Under the pieces are notes generated by a model, which worked only from the letters and a program-made list of their open reading frames with translations, was not told the DNA's origin and searched no databases. Made by a program: the position numbers and the translations under genes. A stretch of DNA of 5,309 bases. It comes from Lentimicrobium sp. (GTDB lineage Bacteria > Bacteroidota > Bacteroidia > Bacteroidales > Lentimicrobiaceae). The stretch lies in contig JAAXUD010000242.1 of assembly GCA_013336205.1 (NCBI GenBank), forward strand, positions 1 to 5,309. The letters are read 5' to 3'. Of the stretch, positions 1 through 5,309 are shown one piece after another. Positions within the stretch are counted from its first letter, which is position 1, and each line of letters starts with the position of its first letter.

Positions 1-1269
1 CTGGTTGTATAGCTGTTCTCCCACTGTACGAACCCTACGGTTACTCAGATGGTCGATATCATCTACCTCAGTACGAAGGTTAATAAGCGCGATAAGGTAT
101 TTTATAATGGATATAATATCCTGTTTCGTAAGAACCTTGGTTTCCAATGAGGTATCAAGGTTGAGCTTTTTATTGATCCGGTAACGGCCAACATCACCAA
201 GATCATAACGTTTATCAGAGAAAAAGAGTTTATCAATGATTCCACGGGCAGTTTCTTCGTCAGGTGGCTCTGCATTACGCAATTGCCTGTAGATATATTC
301 CACCGCTTCTTTTTCAGAATTGGCAGTATCCTTTTGCAGGGTATTGAAAATAATCGAGTAATCAATATTATCAGGATCCTCCCGGTGCAGCAGAATAGTC
401 TTCGCACCCGATTCAACGATAAGGTCAATATGATGGTTTTCGATAACTGTTTCGCGGTCAATAATAACCTCGGTACGTTCGATCGAAACAACTTCTCCGG
501 TATCTTCATCAACAAAGTCTTCCACCCAGTTTTTTAAAACCCTGGCTGCAAGCCTCCGGCTAACTACTTTCTTAATTCCGGCTTTCGAAACTTTTACTTC
601 TTCGGCCAGGTTAAATATCTCAAGAATATCCTTATCGGTTTCATAACCGATAGCCCTGAGCAGTGTAGTTACTGGTAATTTCTTTTTACGGTCGATGTAT
701 GCATACATCACATTGTTGATGTCGGTGGTAAACTCCATCCACGATCCTTTGAAAGGAATGATTCTGGCCGAGAACAATTGTGATCCATTGGCATGGTAAC
801 TTGTACCAAAAAACACACCGGGTGAGCGGTGCAACTGTGAAACAACGACCCTTTCGGCACCGTTAACCACAAAAGTACCTTTAGGAGTCATGTATGGAAT
901 CATCCCCAGGTAAACGTCCTGGATGATGGTTTCAAAGTCTTCATGCTCCGGATCGGTACAGTATAATTTGAGTTTGGCTTTAAGAGGTACACTATAAGTC
1001 AGCCCCCTCTCAATGCATTCCTCAATTGAATAACGGGGCGGGTCAATAAAGTAATCGAGAAACTCGAGAACGAAATTGTTACGCGCATCGGTAATTGGGA
1101 AGTTTTCGGCGAAAACCTTGTACAAGCCTTCCGAAGCCCGGTTTTCGGGGTTCGTTTCTAACTGGAAAAAATCCTGAAATGACTTGATTTGAATATCAAG
1201 GAAATCAGGATACGAGGTTTTTATCTTGGAAGACCCGAAACTAATTCGTTCGATTGTTTTTGAAGCCAA
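1..1269 (-). CDS. rpoB: RNA polymerase beta subunit, N-terminal 423 residues (3' end outside window)
   Basis: Beta subunit of the core RNA polymerase, which with beta' forms the catalytic centre of transcription. The frame is open from 1269 to the window edge, with no stop or frameshift in 423 codons. Seen in order: [20 protein letters not shown] near residues 20-39; the protrusion motif [14 protein letters not shown] near 141-154; [17 protein letters not shown] near 327-343; and [16 protein letters not shown] at 404-419. These cover the protrusion and lobe domains. The fragment stops just before the main rifampicin-resistance region; the minor N-terminal site has the usual valine before SQLHRS. 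The start is inferred: an in-frame TGA lies 24 nt upstream, no ATG or GTG lies between, and TTG at 1269-1267 gives an N-terminus [14 protein letters not shown] of Bacteroidota type. There is no Shine-Dalgarno motif. It lies 135 nt after rplL, behind two hairpins. Identity is certain; the start is likely. Confidence 0.97.
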   Translation of the reverse strand, partial: MASKTIERISFGSSKIKTSYPDFLDIQIKSFQDFFQLETNPENRASEGLYKVFAENFPITDARNNFVLEFLDYFIDPPRYSIEECIERGLTYSVPLKAKLKLYCTDPEHEDFETIIQDVYLGMIPYMTPKGTFVVNGAERVVVSQLHRSPGVFFGTSYHANGSQLFSARIIPFKGSWMEFTTDINNVMYAYIDRKKKLPVTTLLRAIGYETDKDILEIFNLAEEVKVSKAGIKKVVSRRLAARVLKNWVEDFVDEDTGEVVSIERTEVIIDRETVIENHHIDLIVESGAKTILLHREDPDNIDYSIIFNTLQKDTANSEKEAVEYIYRQLRNAEPPDEETARGIIDKLFFSDKRYDLGDVGRYRINKKLNLDTSLETKVLTKQDIISIIKYLIALINLRTEVDDIDHLSNRRVRTVGEQLYNQ

Positions 1270-1314
1270 GGTCGTAAAATTTAAAGTAAATACTCAGTTA
1301 TTTAAACAATTAAA

Positions 1315-1332
1315 CCCGATTAAATAATCGGG
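1315..1332 (-). terminator. Terminator-like hairpin between rplL and rpoB (possible attenuator)
   Basis: A perfect 7-bp inverted repeat, cccgatt/aatcggg, encloses a 4-nt loop. Read on the minus strand, it is followed at once by a T-rich run (tttaattgttt). This is the form of a weak intrinsic terminator. It lies 45 nt before the rpoB start, so it more likely lets part of transcription through than ends the operon. In E. coli an attenuator in the rplL-rpoB gap is known to lower rpoBC expression relative to the ribosomal protein genes; an equivalent role here is inferred. Confidence 0.5.
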
Positions 1333-1337
1333 AAACA

Positions 1338-1379
1338 GCAGGTTCTGCACCTACGCATACGCAGAGGAACAGAACCTGC
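1338..1379 (-). promoter_or_regulatory. Larger hairpin in the rplL-rpoB gap, possible RNA processing site
   Basis: A perfect 10-bp GC-containing inverted repeat, gcaggttctg (1338-1347) and cagaacctgc (1370-1379), has a 22-nt loop. A shorter alternative pairing, ctgc (1345-1348) with gcag (1361-1364), could form inside it. It begins 25 nt after the rplL stop codon and precedes the terminator-like hairpin by 5 nt. No T-run follows it directly, so it looks more like a processing or 3'-end stabilising structure. In E. coli RNase III cuts within the rplL-rpoB gap; a similar role here is only an analogy. Confidence 0.5.
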
Positions 1380-1404
1380 AGGTATAATTGCAAATCCCAT
1401 CTAG

Positions 1405-1779
1405 TTATTTTACTTCTACCTCTGCGCCTGCTTCTTCAAGTTGTTTTTTCAGTGCTTCGGCTTCGTCTTTTGAAACGCCTTCTTTTATTGCTTTAGGAGC
1501 TGCGTCAACGAGTTCTTTAGCTTCTTTCAGTCCAAGACTGGTAAGCTCTTTTACAAGTTTAACAACTGCCAGTTTAGCCTGACCAGCTGCTTTAAGGATA
1601 ACATCGAACTGAGTTTTTTCTTCAACAACTGCTGCTTCAGTGGCTGCACCAGCCATCATAACAGGAGCGGCGGCTGCTGGTTCAATTCCATATTCGTCTT
1701 TAAGAATCTGGGCTAATTCGTTAACTTCTTTAACAGTCAGATTAACCAATTGTTCTGCAAAAGCTTTTAAGTCTGCCAT
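1405..1779 (-). CDS. rplL: 50S ribosomal protein L7/L12
   Basis: L7/L12 is the multicopy protein of the ribosomal stalk that recruits translation factors such as EF-Tu and EF-G and stimulates their GTPase activity. The 124-residue product has the normal family length. Residues 1-33 form the dimerisation domain that binds L10. Residues 34-53 are an alanine-rich flexible hinge ([16 protein letters not shown]). Residues 54-124 are the globular factor-binding domain, with the conserved helix region [20 protein letters not shown] near 83-102 and the ending [10 protein letters not shown]. The ATG at 1779 gives the usual [19 protein letters not shown] start. There is no Shine-Dalgarno motif; the upstream bases are A/T-rich. 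It lies 75 nt after rplJ, whose product anchors it. Identity is certain. Confidence 0.99.
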   Translation of the reverse strand: MADLKAFAEQLVNLTVKEVNELAQILKDEYGIEPAAAAPVMMAGAATEAAVVEEKTQFDVILKAAGQAKLAVVKLVKELTSLGLKEAKELVDAAPKAIKEGVSKDEAEALKKQLEEAGAEVEVK

Positions 1780-1839
1780 TTTTATTGATGTTTAAATTGT
1801 TTTACAATGAAGGTTTTAATCAGATTTTTGATTTTCAGT

Positions 1840-1863
1840 GCTTCTTAATGAAGCTTATGCTTC
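1840..1863 (-). promoter_or_regulatory. Three-arm inverted repeat over the rplJ stop codon
   Basis: Three 5-nt arms follow each other: gcttc (1840-1844), gaagc (1850-1854) and gcttc (1859-1863). The middle arm can pair with either neighbour but not both. The second option places the rplJ stop codon (1855-1857) in a 4-nt loop. Each stem has only 5 bp, so chance is a real possibility. If genuine, it could affect passage of ribosomes or stability between rplJ and rplL, which are needed in unequal amounts. Confidence 0.25.
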
Positions 1864-2376
1864 CCTTTCAGAAAGGGTTTTAAGAACTCCGCTCAATTTA
1901 TGACCACCGGACTGTAATGCTGAAATAACATTGATTGCAGGTGATTTAAGTGCGAGAATAATATCTGCGATGAGCTCATTCTTTGTTTTGATGCTGATAA
2001 GCAGATCAAGGCTATTGTCACCAACAAATGACATTTCCTCAACGTAAGCCCCTTTTAAAATAGGCCTGTCGCTGGTTTTGCGGAATTCCTTAATTAGCTT
2101 TGCAGGTTCATTGTTTACTTCCGACAACATGATGGAAGTAGCACCCTTAAGTGTTTCAAAAAGTCCTGAAAAGTCCTTACCGGAGCGTTCCATCGCTTTG
2201 AGCAACAATTTATTCTTTACAACGATAAGTTTCACATCCCGTTTAAAGCATAACCGCCTCAATCTGTTGGTTACTTCAACATTCAGATTGGAAATATCGG
2301 TTATATAGACGGTGTTACTGCTTTGAAGTTGTTCGGTCAGGGTGTCAATCAGTTGACTCTTTTCTTCTTTTCTCAT
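1855..2376 (-). CDS. rplJ: 50S ribosomal protein L10
   Basis: L10 is the base of the L7/L12 stalk; it binds 23S rRNA together with L11 and carries the L7/L12 dimers on a C-terminal helix. The product has 173 residues, normal for the family. The N-terminal globular domain includes VYITDISNLNVEVTNRLRR (23-41) and the conserved VVKNKLLLKAM (52-62), where bacterial L10 proteins usually have a VVKN-type motif. Residues from about 136 on (IADIILALKSPAINVISALQ) form the hydrophobic helix expected to hold L7/L12. The start ATG at 2376 gives MRKEEKSQLIDTLTEQL, as in relatives. It lies 39 nt after rplA and 75 nt before rplL. In many bacteria L10 represses its own mRNA through a leader; I could not recognise that leader in the short gap here. 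Confidence 0.98.
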   Translation of the reverse strand: MRKEEKSQLIDTLTEQLQSSNTVYITDISNLNVEVTNRLRRLCFKRDVKLIVVKNKLLLKAMERSGKDFSGLFETLKGATSIMLSEVNNEPAKLIKEFRKTSDRPILKGAYVEEMSFVGDNSLDLLISIKTKNELIADIILALKSPAINVISALQSGGHKLSGVLKTLSEREA

Positions 2377-2415
2377 GATAATTTTTCAGTTTTCGAGGAA
2401 AGTTCCACAGATTAA

Positions 2416-3111
2416 CTACGCAGTGATTGATTTTTGATCAACACGAATACCCGGACTCATAGTACTGGACATGAAAAGTGATTTCATGTAAGTACCTTTA
2501 GCTGCAGTCGGTTTAAGTTTCACAATAGTTTGAAGAAGCTCCTTTGCATTTTCAAGCAATTTAGCTTCATCAAATGAAGTTTTTCCGACGGCTGCATGAA
2601 CGATTCCGAACTTATCAACCTTAAAATCGATTTTACCAGCTTTCGCCTCAGTTACCGCTTTACCGACTTCCATAGTTACGGTACCGGTTTTTGGGTTTGG
2701 CATCAGGCCACGTGGACCTAATATCTTGCCGAGTGCACCAACTTTGGGCATGATGCTGGGCATGGTAATCACAACGTCAACATCAGTCCAGCCTTCCTTG
2801 ATTTTCTGGATATATTCGTCCAGACCATAAAAATCTGCCCCGGCAGCTTTGGCTTCTTCCTCCTTATCGGGAGTACAGAGTACCAAAACTTTTATAGTTT
2901 TGCCGGTACCATGAGGCAGCATCACAGTTCCCCTGACCATTTGATTGGCCTTACGGGGATCAACACCTAAACGAACGTCAATATCAACTGAGCTATCGAA
3001 TTTGGTGTTTGATATCTGCTTCACTATTTTTATGGCTTCACTCAGGGTGAAGGTGCCGTTCTTATCGAACTTGGCAAGAGCCTCTTTCCTTTTTTTTGTC
3101 AATTTAGCCAT
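2416..3111 (-). CDS. rplA: 50S ribosomal protein L1
   Basis: L1 binds 23S rRNA at the mobile L1 stalk next to the E site and helps release deacylated tRNA. In E. coli it also represses translation of the rplK-rplA mRNA. The product has 231 residues, typical length. Seen are the basic N-terminus [15 protein letters not shown], the inserted domain II (about 68-159) with the family signature [19 protein letters not shown] (122-140), and domain I formed from both ends, with [22 protein letters not shown] (200-221) near the C-terminus. The ATG at 3111 is preceded by AAGG about 8 nt upstream, a weak Shine-Dalgarno-like match that is absent from most other genes here. A small AT-rich hairpin sits just upstream. 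It follows rplK by 60 nt. Confidence 0.99.
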   Translation of the reverse strand: MAKLTKKRKEALAKFDKNGTFTLSEAIKIVKQISNTKFDSSVDIDVRLGVDPRKANQMVRGTVMLPHGTGKTIKVLVLCTPDKEEEAKAAGADFYGLDEYIQKIKEGWTDVDVVITMPSIMPKVGALGKILGPRGLMPNPKTGTVTMEVGKAVTEAKAGKIDFKVDKFGIVHAAVGKTSFDEAKLLENAKELLQTIVKLKPTAAKGTYMKSLFMSSTMSPGIRVDQKSITA

Positions 3112-3119
3112 TTCACGCC

Positions 3120-3142
3120 TTGTTAAGAATTTGTTTTAACAA
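3120..3142 (-). promoter_or_regulatory. AT-rich hairpin just upstream of the rplA start
   Basis: A perfect 7-bp inverted repeat, ttgttaa (3120-3126) and ttaacaa (3136-3142), has a 9-nt loop. It ends 8 nt before the rplA ATG, so a folded stem would sit at the ribosome entry site. The stem has only one G-C pair and would be weak. A role in setting rplA translation is inference; chance is plausible in AT-rich spacer. Confidence 0.3.
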
Positions 3143-3171
3143 TTTAACTGTCACTCTTTGTGTCAGCGCTG

Positions 3172-3621
3172 TTATTTGTCAATAGCAAAGGGAGGGGTAC
3201 CTGAAACGGTAATTCCCATACTCCTTGCTGTTCCAGCAACCATACTCATTGCTGATTCGAGTGTAAAAGCATTCAGGTCGGGCATCTTAATTTCTGCAAT
3301 AGCCTGAACCTGATCCCAGGTAACCGAACCAACTTTTTTGCGGTTTGGCTCTGCTGAGCCGCTCTTCAATTTGGTTGCGTCTAACAACTGAACTGCTACA
3401 GGAGGAGTTTTGATGATAAATTCAAAAGACTTATCTTTGTAAACAGTTATGATAACCGGGAGGATTTTTCCAGCCTGGTCCTGCGTACGAGCGTTAAACT
3501 GCTTACAGAACTCCATGATATTGACACCCTTTGAACCTAAAGCAGGTCCAATGGGAGGTGACGGATTGGCTGCACCACCTTTTACTTGCAGTTTAATAAA
3601 ACCGCTTATTTCTTTTGCCAT
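3172..3621 (-). CDS. rplK: 50S ribosomal protein L11
   Basis: L11 binds the GTPase-associated region of 23S rRNA and with L10 forms the stalk base; thiostrepton acts at this site. The product has 149 residues, against about 141-142 in E. coli. The excess is a C-terminal tail ([10 protein letters not shown], 140-149) after the conserved GTARSMGI; a short tail here is also usual in Bacteroides-type L11. The N-terminal domain has the proline-rich [17 protein letters not shown] (19-35), with the prolines of the thiostrepton-binding region, and [20 protein letters not shown] (42-61). The C-terminal RNA-binding domain spans about 72-140, with [13 protein letters not shown] at 86-98. The ATG at 3621 gives the typical [20 protein letters not shown]. 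There is no Shine-Dalgarno motif. It lies 43 nt after nusG. Confidence 0.99.
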   Translation of the reverse strand: MAKEISGFIKLQVKGGAANPSPPIGPALGSKGVNIMEFCKQFNARTQDQAGKILPVIITVYKDKSFEFIIKTPPVAVQLLDATKLKSGSAEPNRKKVGSVTWDQVQAIAEIKMPDLNAFTLESAMSMVAGTARSMGITVSGTPPFAIDK

Positions 3622-3664
3622 TATTGAAAACTTAGTGATTTAGAAATTCACAGTCACCCGTTCG

Positions 3665-4207
3665 TCAGTCTTTCTCTACTTGCATAAAGCCGAGCTCAAG
3701 TGGGGTTTTACGACCAAATATTTTGACCATAACTTTCAACTTTTTCTTTTCCTCGTTGATTTCTTCAATCACTCCGGTGAAACTGTTGAAAGGCCCATCG
3801 ATTACGGTAACGGTTTCGCCAACTATAAACGGAACACTGACTTCTTCGCCCTGTTCTGTAAGTTCGTCGACTTTACCCAATATGCGGTTTACTTCGGCCG
3901 GTCGCAGGGGAACGGGTTCACCCTTTGAGCCTAAGAAACCTAAAACACCCGGTACACTTTTTATAGTGTGAGGGATTTCTCCAACCAGTATTGCCTCAAT
4001 CAATATATAGCCCGGAAGATAATTCCGTTCTTTACTGACTTTCTTACCCTTACGCACTTGATAAATCTTCTCGGTAGGGATCAGCACCTGAGATATGAAA
4101 TCACTAAGACCAAGGCGGTTGATCTCGCTTTCAAGGTATTGTTTTACCTTTTTTTCGTTACCGCTTATGGCCCGGATTACGTACCACTTTTTATTGTCAT
4201 CACCCAT
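3665..4207 (-). CDS. nusG: Transcription elongation/termination factor NusG
   Basis: NusG binds RNA polymerase across the beta/beta' clamp and links it either to Rho or, through S10, to the leading ribosome. The 180-residue product has the two standard domains. The NGN domain spans about 7-115, with [16 protein letters not shown] (6-21), [20 protein letters not shown] (41-60), LPGYILIE (64-71) and VPGVLGFLG (85-93). After a linker, the KOW domain starts near 125, with [20 protein letters not shown] (129-148) and the loop [10 protein letters not shown] (163-172) that carries the Rho/S10-contacting phenylalanine in E. coli. Length and motifs match ordinary NusG rather than a specialised paralogue such as UpxY or RfaH. 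It starts at ATG 4207 with no Shine-Dalgarno motif, 73 nt after secE. Confidence 0.98.
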   Translation of the reverse strand: MGDDNKKWYVIRAISGNEKKVKQYLESEINRLGLSDFISQVLIPTEKIYQVRKGKKVSKERNYLPGYILIEAILVGEIPHTIKSVPGVLGFLGSKGEPVPLRPAEVNRILGKVDELTEQGEEVSVPFIVGETVTVIDGPFNSFTGVIEEINEEKKKLKVMVKIFGRKTPLELGFMQVEKD

Positions 4208-4280
4208 AGAGAAACGCGTAAATGATAAGTTGAATTATCAAATAACTGATTTAGATTAAGTAAAAGAAAGCGGTCACTTC

Positions 4281-4478
4281 CTAAAACAGCAGGTAGAACT
4301 GTTCCAATGAAGTCTGGAAAGACACATCCATCAAATAAACGACAAACGCGATTATAAGGGAAGCGATGGATACAACTATTGCACTATTCTGGAGCTCGCT
4401 CCATGTGGGCCAGGAAGTTTTATTAACCAGCTCATCGTAACTTTCGCTGAAATAATCCTGAATTTTTGTCTTTGCCAT
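4281..4478 (-). CDS. secE: Preprotein translocase subunit SecE (short, single membrane segment)
   Basis: SecE clamps and stabilises SecY in the SecYEG channel of the inner membrane. The product has 65 residues with one membrane segment, the short form found in most bacteria rather than the three-segment E. coli form. Residues 6-20 form the amphipathic surface helix (IQDYFSESYDELVNK). Next comes the family motif around TSWPTWSELQ (21-30), with the conserved W-P pair. The hydrophobic membrane helix follows at about 33-50 (AIVVSIASLIIAFVVYLM). It ends with TAG after LF. Start ATG 4478 lies 20 nt from the 3' end of tRNA-Trp. The position between tRNA-Trp and nusG is the usual one and supports the call. 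Confidence 0.96.
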   Translation of the reverse strand: MAKTKIQDYFSESYDELVNKTSWPTWSELQNSAIVVSIASLIIAFVVYLMDVSFQTSLEQFYLLF

Positions 4479-4498
4479 TTGACCATTTTATTTATTTG

Positions 4499-4571
4499 CA
4501 CGGGAGGAGAGACTCGAACTCCCAACCAACGGTTTTGGAGACCGCTACTCTACCAATTGAGCTACACCCGT
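4499..4571 (-). tRNA. trnW: tRNA-Trp, anticodon CCA
   Basis: The 73-nt cloverleaf folds by hand: acceptor acgggtg/ctcccgt, D stem gctc/gagt, anticodon stem gcggt/accgt with loop CTCCAAA, a 5-nt variable loop, and T stem gggag/ctctc with loop TTCGAGT. The anticodon CCA (4536-4538) reads UGG. The discriminator base is G, as in bacterial tRNA-Trp, and the CCA end is not encoded. The acceptor stem has one U-U mismatch (positions 6 and 67), and G10-U25 and G50-U64 are wobble pairs. It lies between tuf and secE, so it is probably cut from a longer transcript that also carries secE. Confidence 0.97.
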
Positions 4572-4627
4572 TTGATAATCTTCAAGAGGACTTAACCCCG
4601 CCAATGTAATTATTATTTAATATGGCA

Positions 4628-4662
4628 GGGATAAAGGCATTCGGTAAGAACACCTTTATCCC
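4628..4662 (-). terminator. Hairpin after tuf, possible weak terminator
   Basis: A perfect 10-bp inverted repeat, gggataaagg (4628-4637) and cctttatccc (4653-4662), has a 15-nt loop. It begins 10 nt after the tuf stop codon. On the minus strand the downstream side reads tgccatattaaataat, AT-rich but without a proper T-run. It may be a leaky terminator or a 3'-end protecting structure separating abundant tuf mRNA from the tRNA-Trp/secE transcript. The remaining spacer to the tRNA (4572-4627) holds no promoter I can defend. Confidence 0.5.
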
Positions 4663-4671
4663 GGGTAATTT

Positions 4672-5309
4672 TTAGTCAAGAATCTCAGTTACCTGACCTG
4701 CACCTACTGTACGACCACCTTCGCGGATAGCGAAACGGAGGTTTTTCGACATTGCGATAGGAGCAATCAGTTTAACTTTAACTGAAAGGTTGTCACCTGG
4801 CATAACCATTTCAACACCTTCAGGAAGATGAACTTCACCAGTAACGTCAGTGGTTCTGAAATAGAACTGAGGGCGATACTTGTTGTGGAATGGAGTATGA
4901 CGTCCGCCTTCTTCTTTTTTAAGAATGTAGACCTCAGCGTTAAATTCCATATGAGGAGTTACTGAACCTGGTTTTGCGATAACCATACCACGACGGATGG
5001 AATCTTTATCAATACCACGGAGGAGCAGACCTGCGTTATCACCAGCTTCACCTGTGTCGAGGATCTTGCGGAACATCTCAACTCCGGTAACAACTGATTT
5101 AAGTTTTTCAGCATCAAGACCAATAATATCAACGGCATCACCAGTATGGATAACACCAGTTTCGATACGGCCTGTTGCAACAGTTCCACGACCGGTGATT
5201 GAGAATACGTCCTCAACCGGCATAAGGAAAGGTTTGTCAATATCACGTGGAGGTAATGGAATCCATGTATCAACTGCATCCATGAGTTCGATAATTTTCT
5301 CAACCCATA
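4672..5309 (-). CDS. tuf: Elongation factor Tu, C-terminal part (5' end outside window)
   Basis: EF-Tu carries aminoacyl-tRNA to the ribosomal A site as a GTP complex. The frame is open from the right edge and ends in TAA at 4672, giving 211 residues plus two bases of a further codon. With the usual Bacteroidota length of about 395, this is roughly residues 185 to the end. It contains the last helix of the GTPase domain ([20 protein letters not shown]), then domain II from [20 protein letters not shown] with [12 protein letters not shown], then domain III with [20 protein letters not shown] and the final [19 protein letters not shown]. The GTP-binding motifs lie outside the window. The methionine at 5283 (MDAVDTW) is internal, not a start, since the family sequence continues upstream of it. 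No damage is seen. Confidence 0.98.
   Translation of the reverse strand, partial: WVEKIIELMDAVDTWIPLPPRDIDKPFLMPVEDVFSITGRGTVATGRIETGVIHTGDAVDIIGLDAEKLKSVVTGVEMFRKILDTGEAGDNAGLLLRGIDKDSIRRGMVIAKPGSVTPHMEFNAEVYILKKEEGGRHTPFHNKYRPQFYFRTTDVTGEVHLPEGVEMVMPGDNLSVKVKLIAPIAMSKNLRFAIREGGRTVGAGQVTEILD

Noticed and set aside
102..515. Open frame on the minus strand of 137 codons
   Set aside because: It overlaps rpoB in another frame; the rpoB frame has clear family motifs throughout and this one has none.
1818..1835. Inverted repeat aatca/tgatt in the rplJ-rplL gap
   Set aside because: A 5-bp AT-rich stem is too weak to support.
3635..3651. Possible L1-binding hairpin upstream of rplK (gtga...tcac)
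   Set aside because: Four pairs and then a mismatch; I see no resemblance to the 23S rRNA site of L1.
3680..4225. Several plus-strand open frames opposite nusG
   Set aside because: They are antisense shadows of a well conserved gene, with no family resemblance of their own.
4223..4240. Inverted repeat tgataa/ttatca in the secE-nusG gap
   Set aside because: Only 6 bp and AT-rich; expected by chance in such spacer.
4572..4627. Possible Bacteroidota promoter (tacattgg resembling TAnnTTTG) upstream of tRNA-Trp
   Set aside because: The -7 match is imperfect and no TTTG lies at the proper distance upstream.
5281..5283. ATG giving a 203-residue EF-Tu-like protein
   Set aside because: The EF-Tu frame continues upstream to the window edge with family sequence, so this is an internal methionine.

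Overview
This window is part of the conserved bacterial translation/transcription gene block, read entirely from the minus strand. In transcription order it runs: tuf (3' part), tRNA-Trp, secE, nusG, rplK, rplA, rplJ, rplL, rpoB (5' part). Gene order, protein sequences and the near absence of Shine-Dalgarno motifs fit a member of the Bacteroidota, probably class Bacteroidia. The RpoB start and the extended L11 C-terminus point the same way. I cannot place it to genus.

Layout, from high to low coordinates. The 3' half of tuf enters from the right edge and ends at 4672. It is followed by a 10-bp hairpin that may be a weak terminator. tRNA-Trp(CCA) lies at 4499-4571, and secE starts 20 nt beyond its 3' end. 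nusG, rplK, rplA, rplJ and rplL follow with gaps of 73, 43, 60, 39 and 75 nt. A 135-nt gap with two consecutive hairpins then separates rplL from rpoB. rpoB appears to start at a TTG codon at 1269 and runs off the left edge intact after 423 codons.

The genes work together in gene expression. EF-Tu and tRNA-Trp feed the ribosome. L11, L1, L10 and L7/L12 build the L1 and L7/L12 stalks of the 50S subunit. SecE is part of the SecYEG protein channel. NusG and the RNA polymerase beta subunit act in transcription. No gap exceeds 135 nt, so every stretch is accounted for.

I see no mobile element, CRISPR array, broken gene or unfamiliar protein, and no evidence of an undescribed system. The points worth a second look are small: the rplL-rpoB hairpin pair, the TTG start of rpoB, a U-U mismatch in the tRNA acceptor stem, and small hairpins next to start or stop codons.
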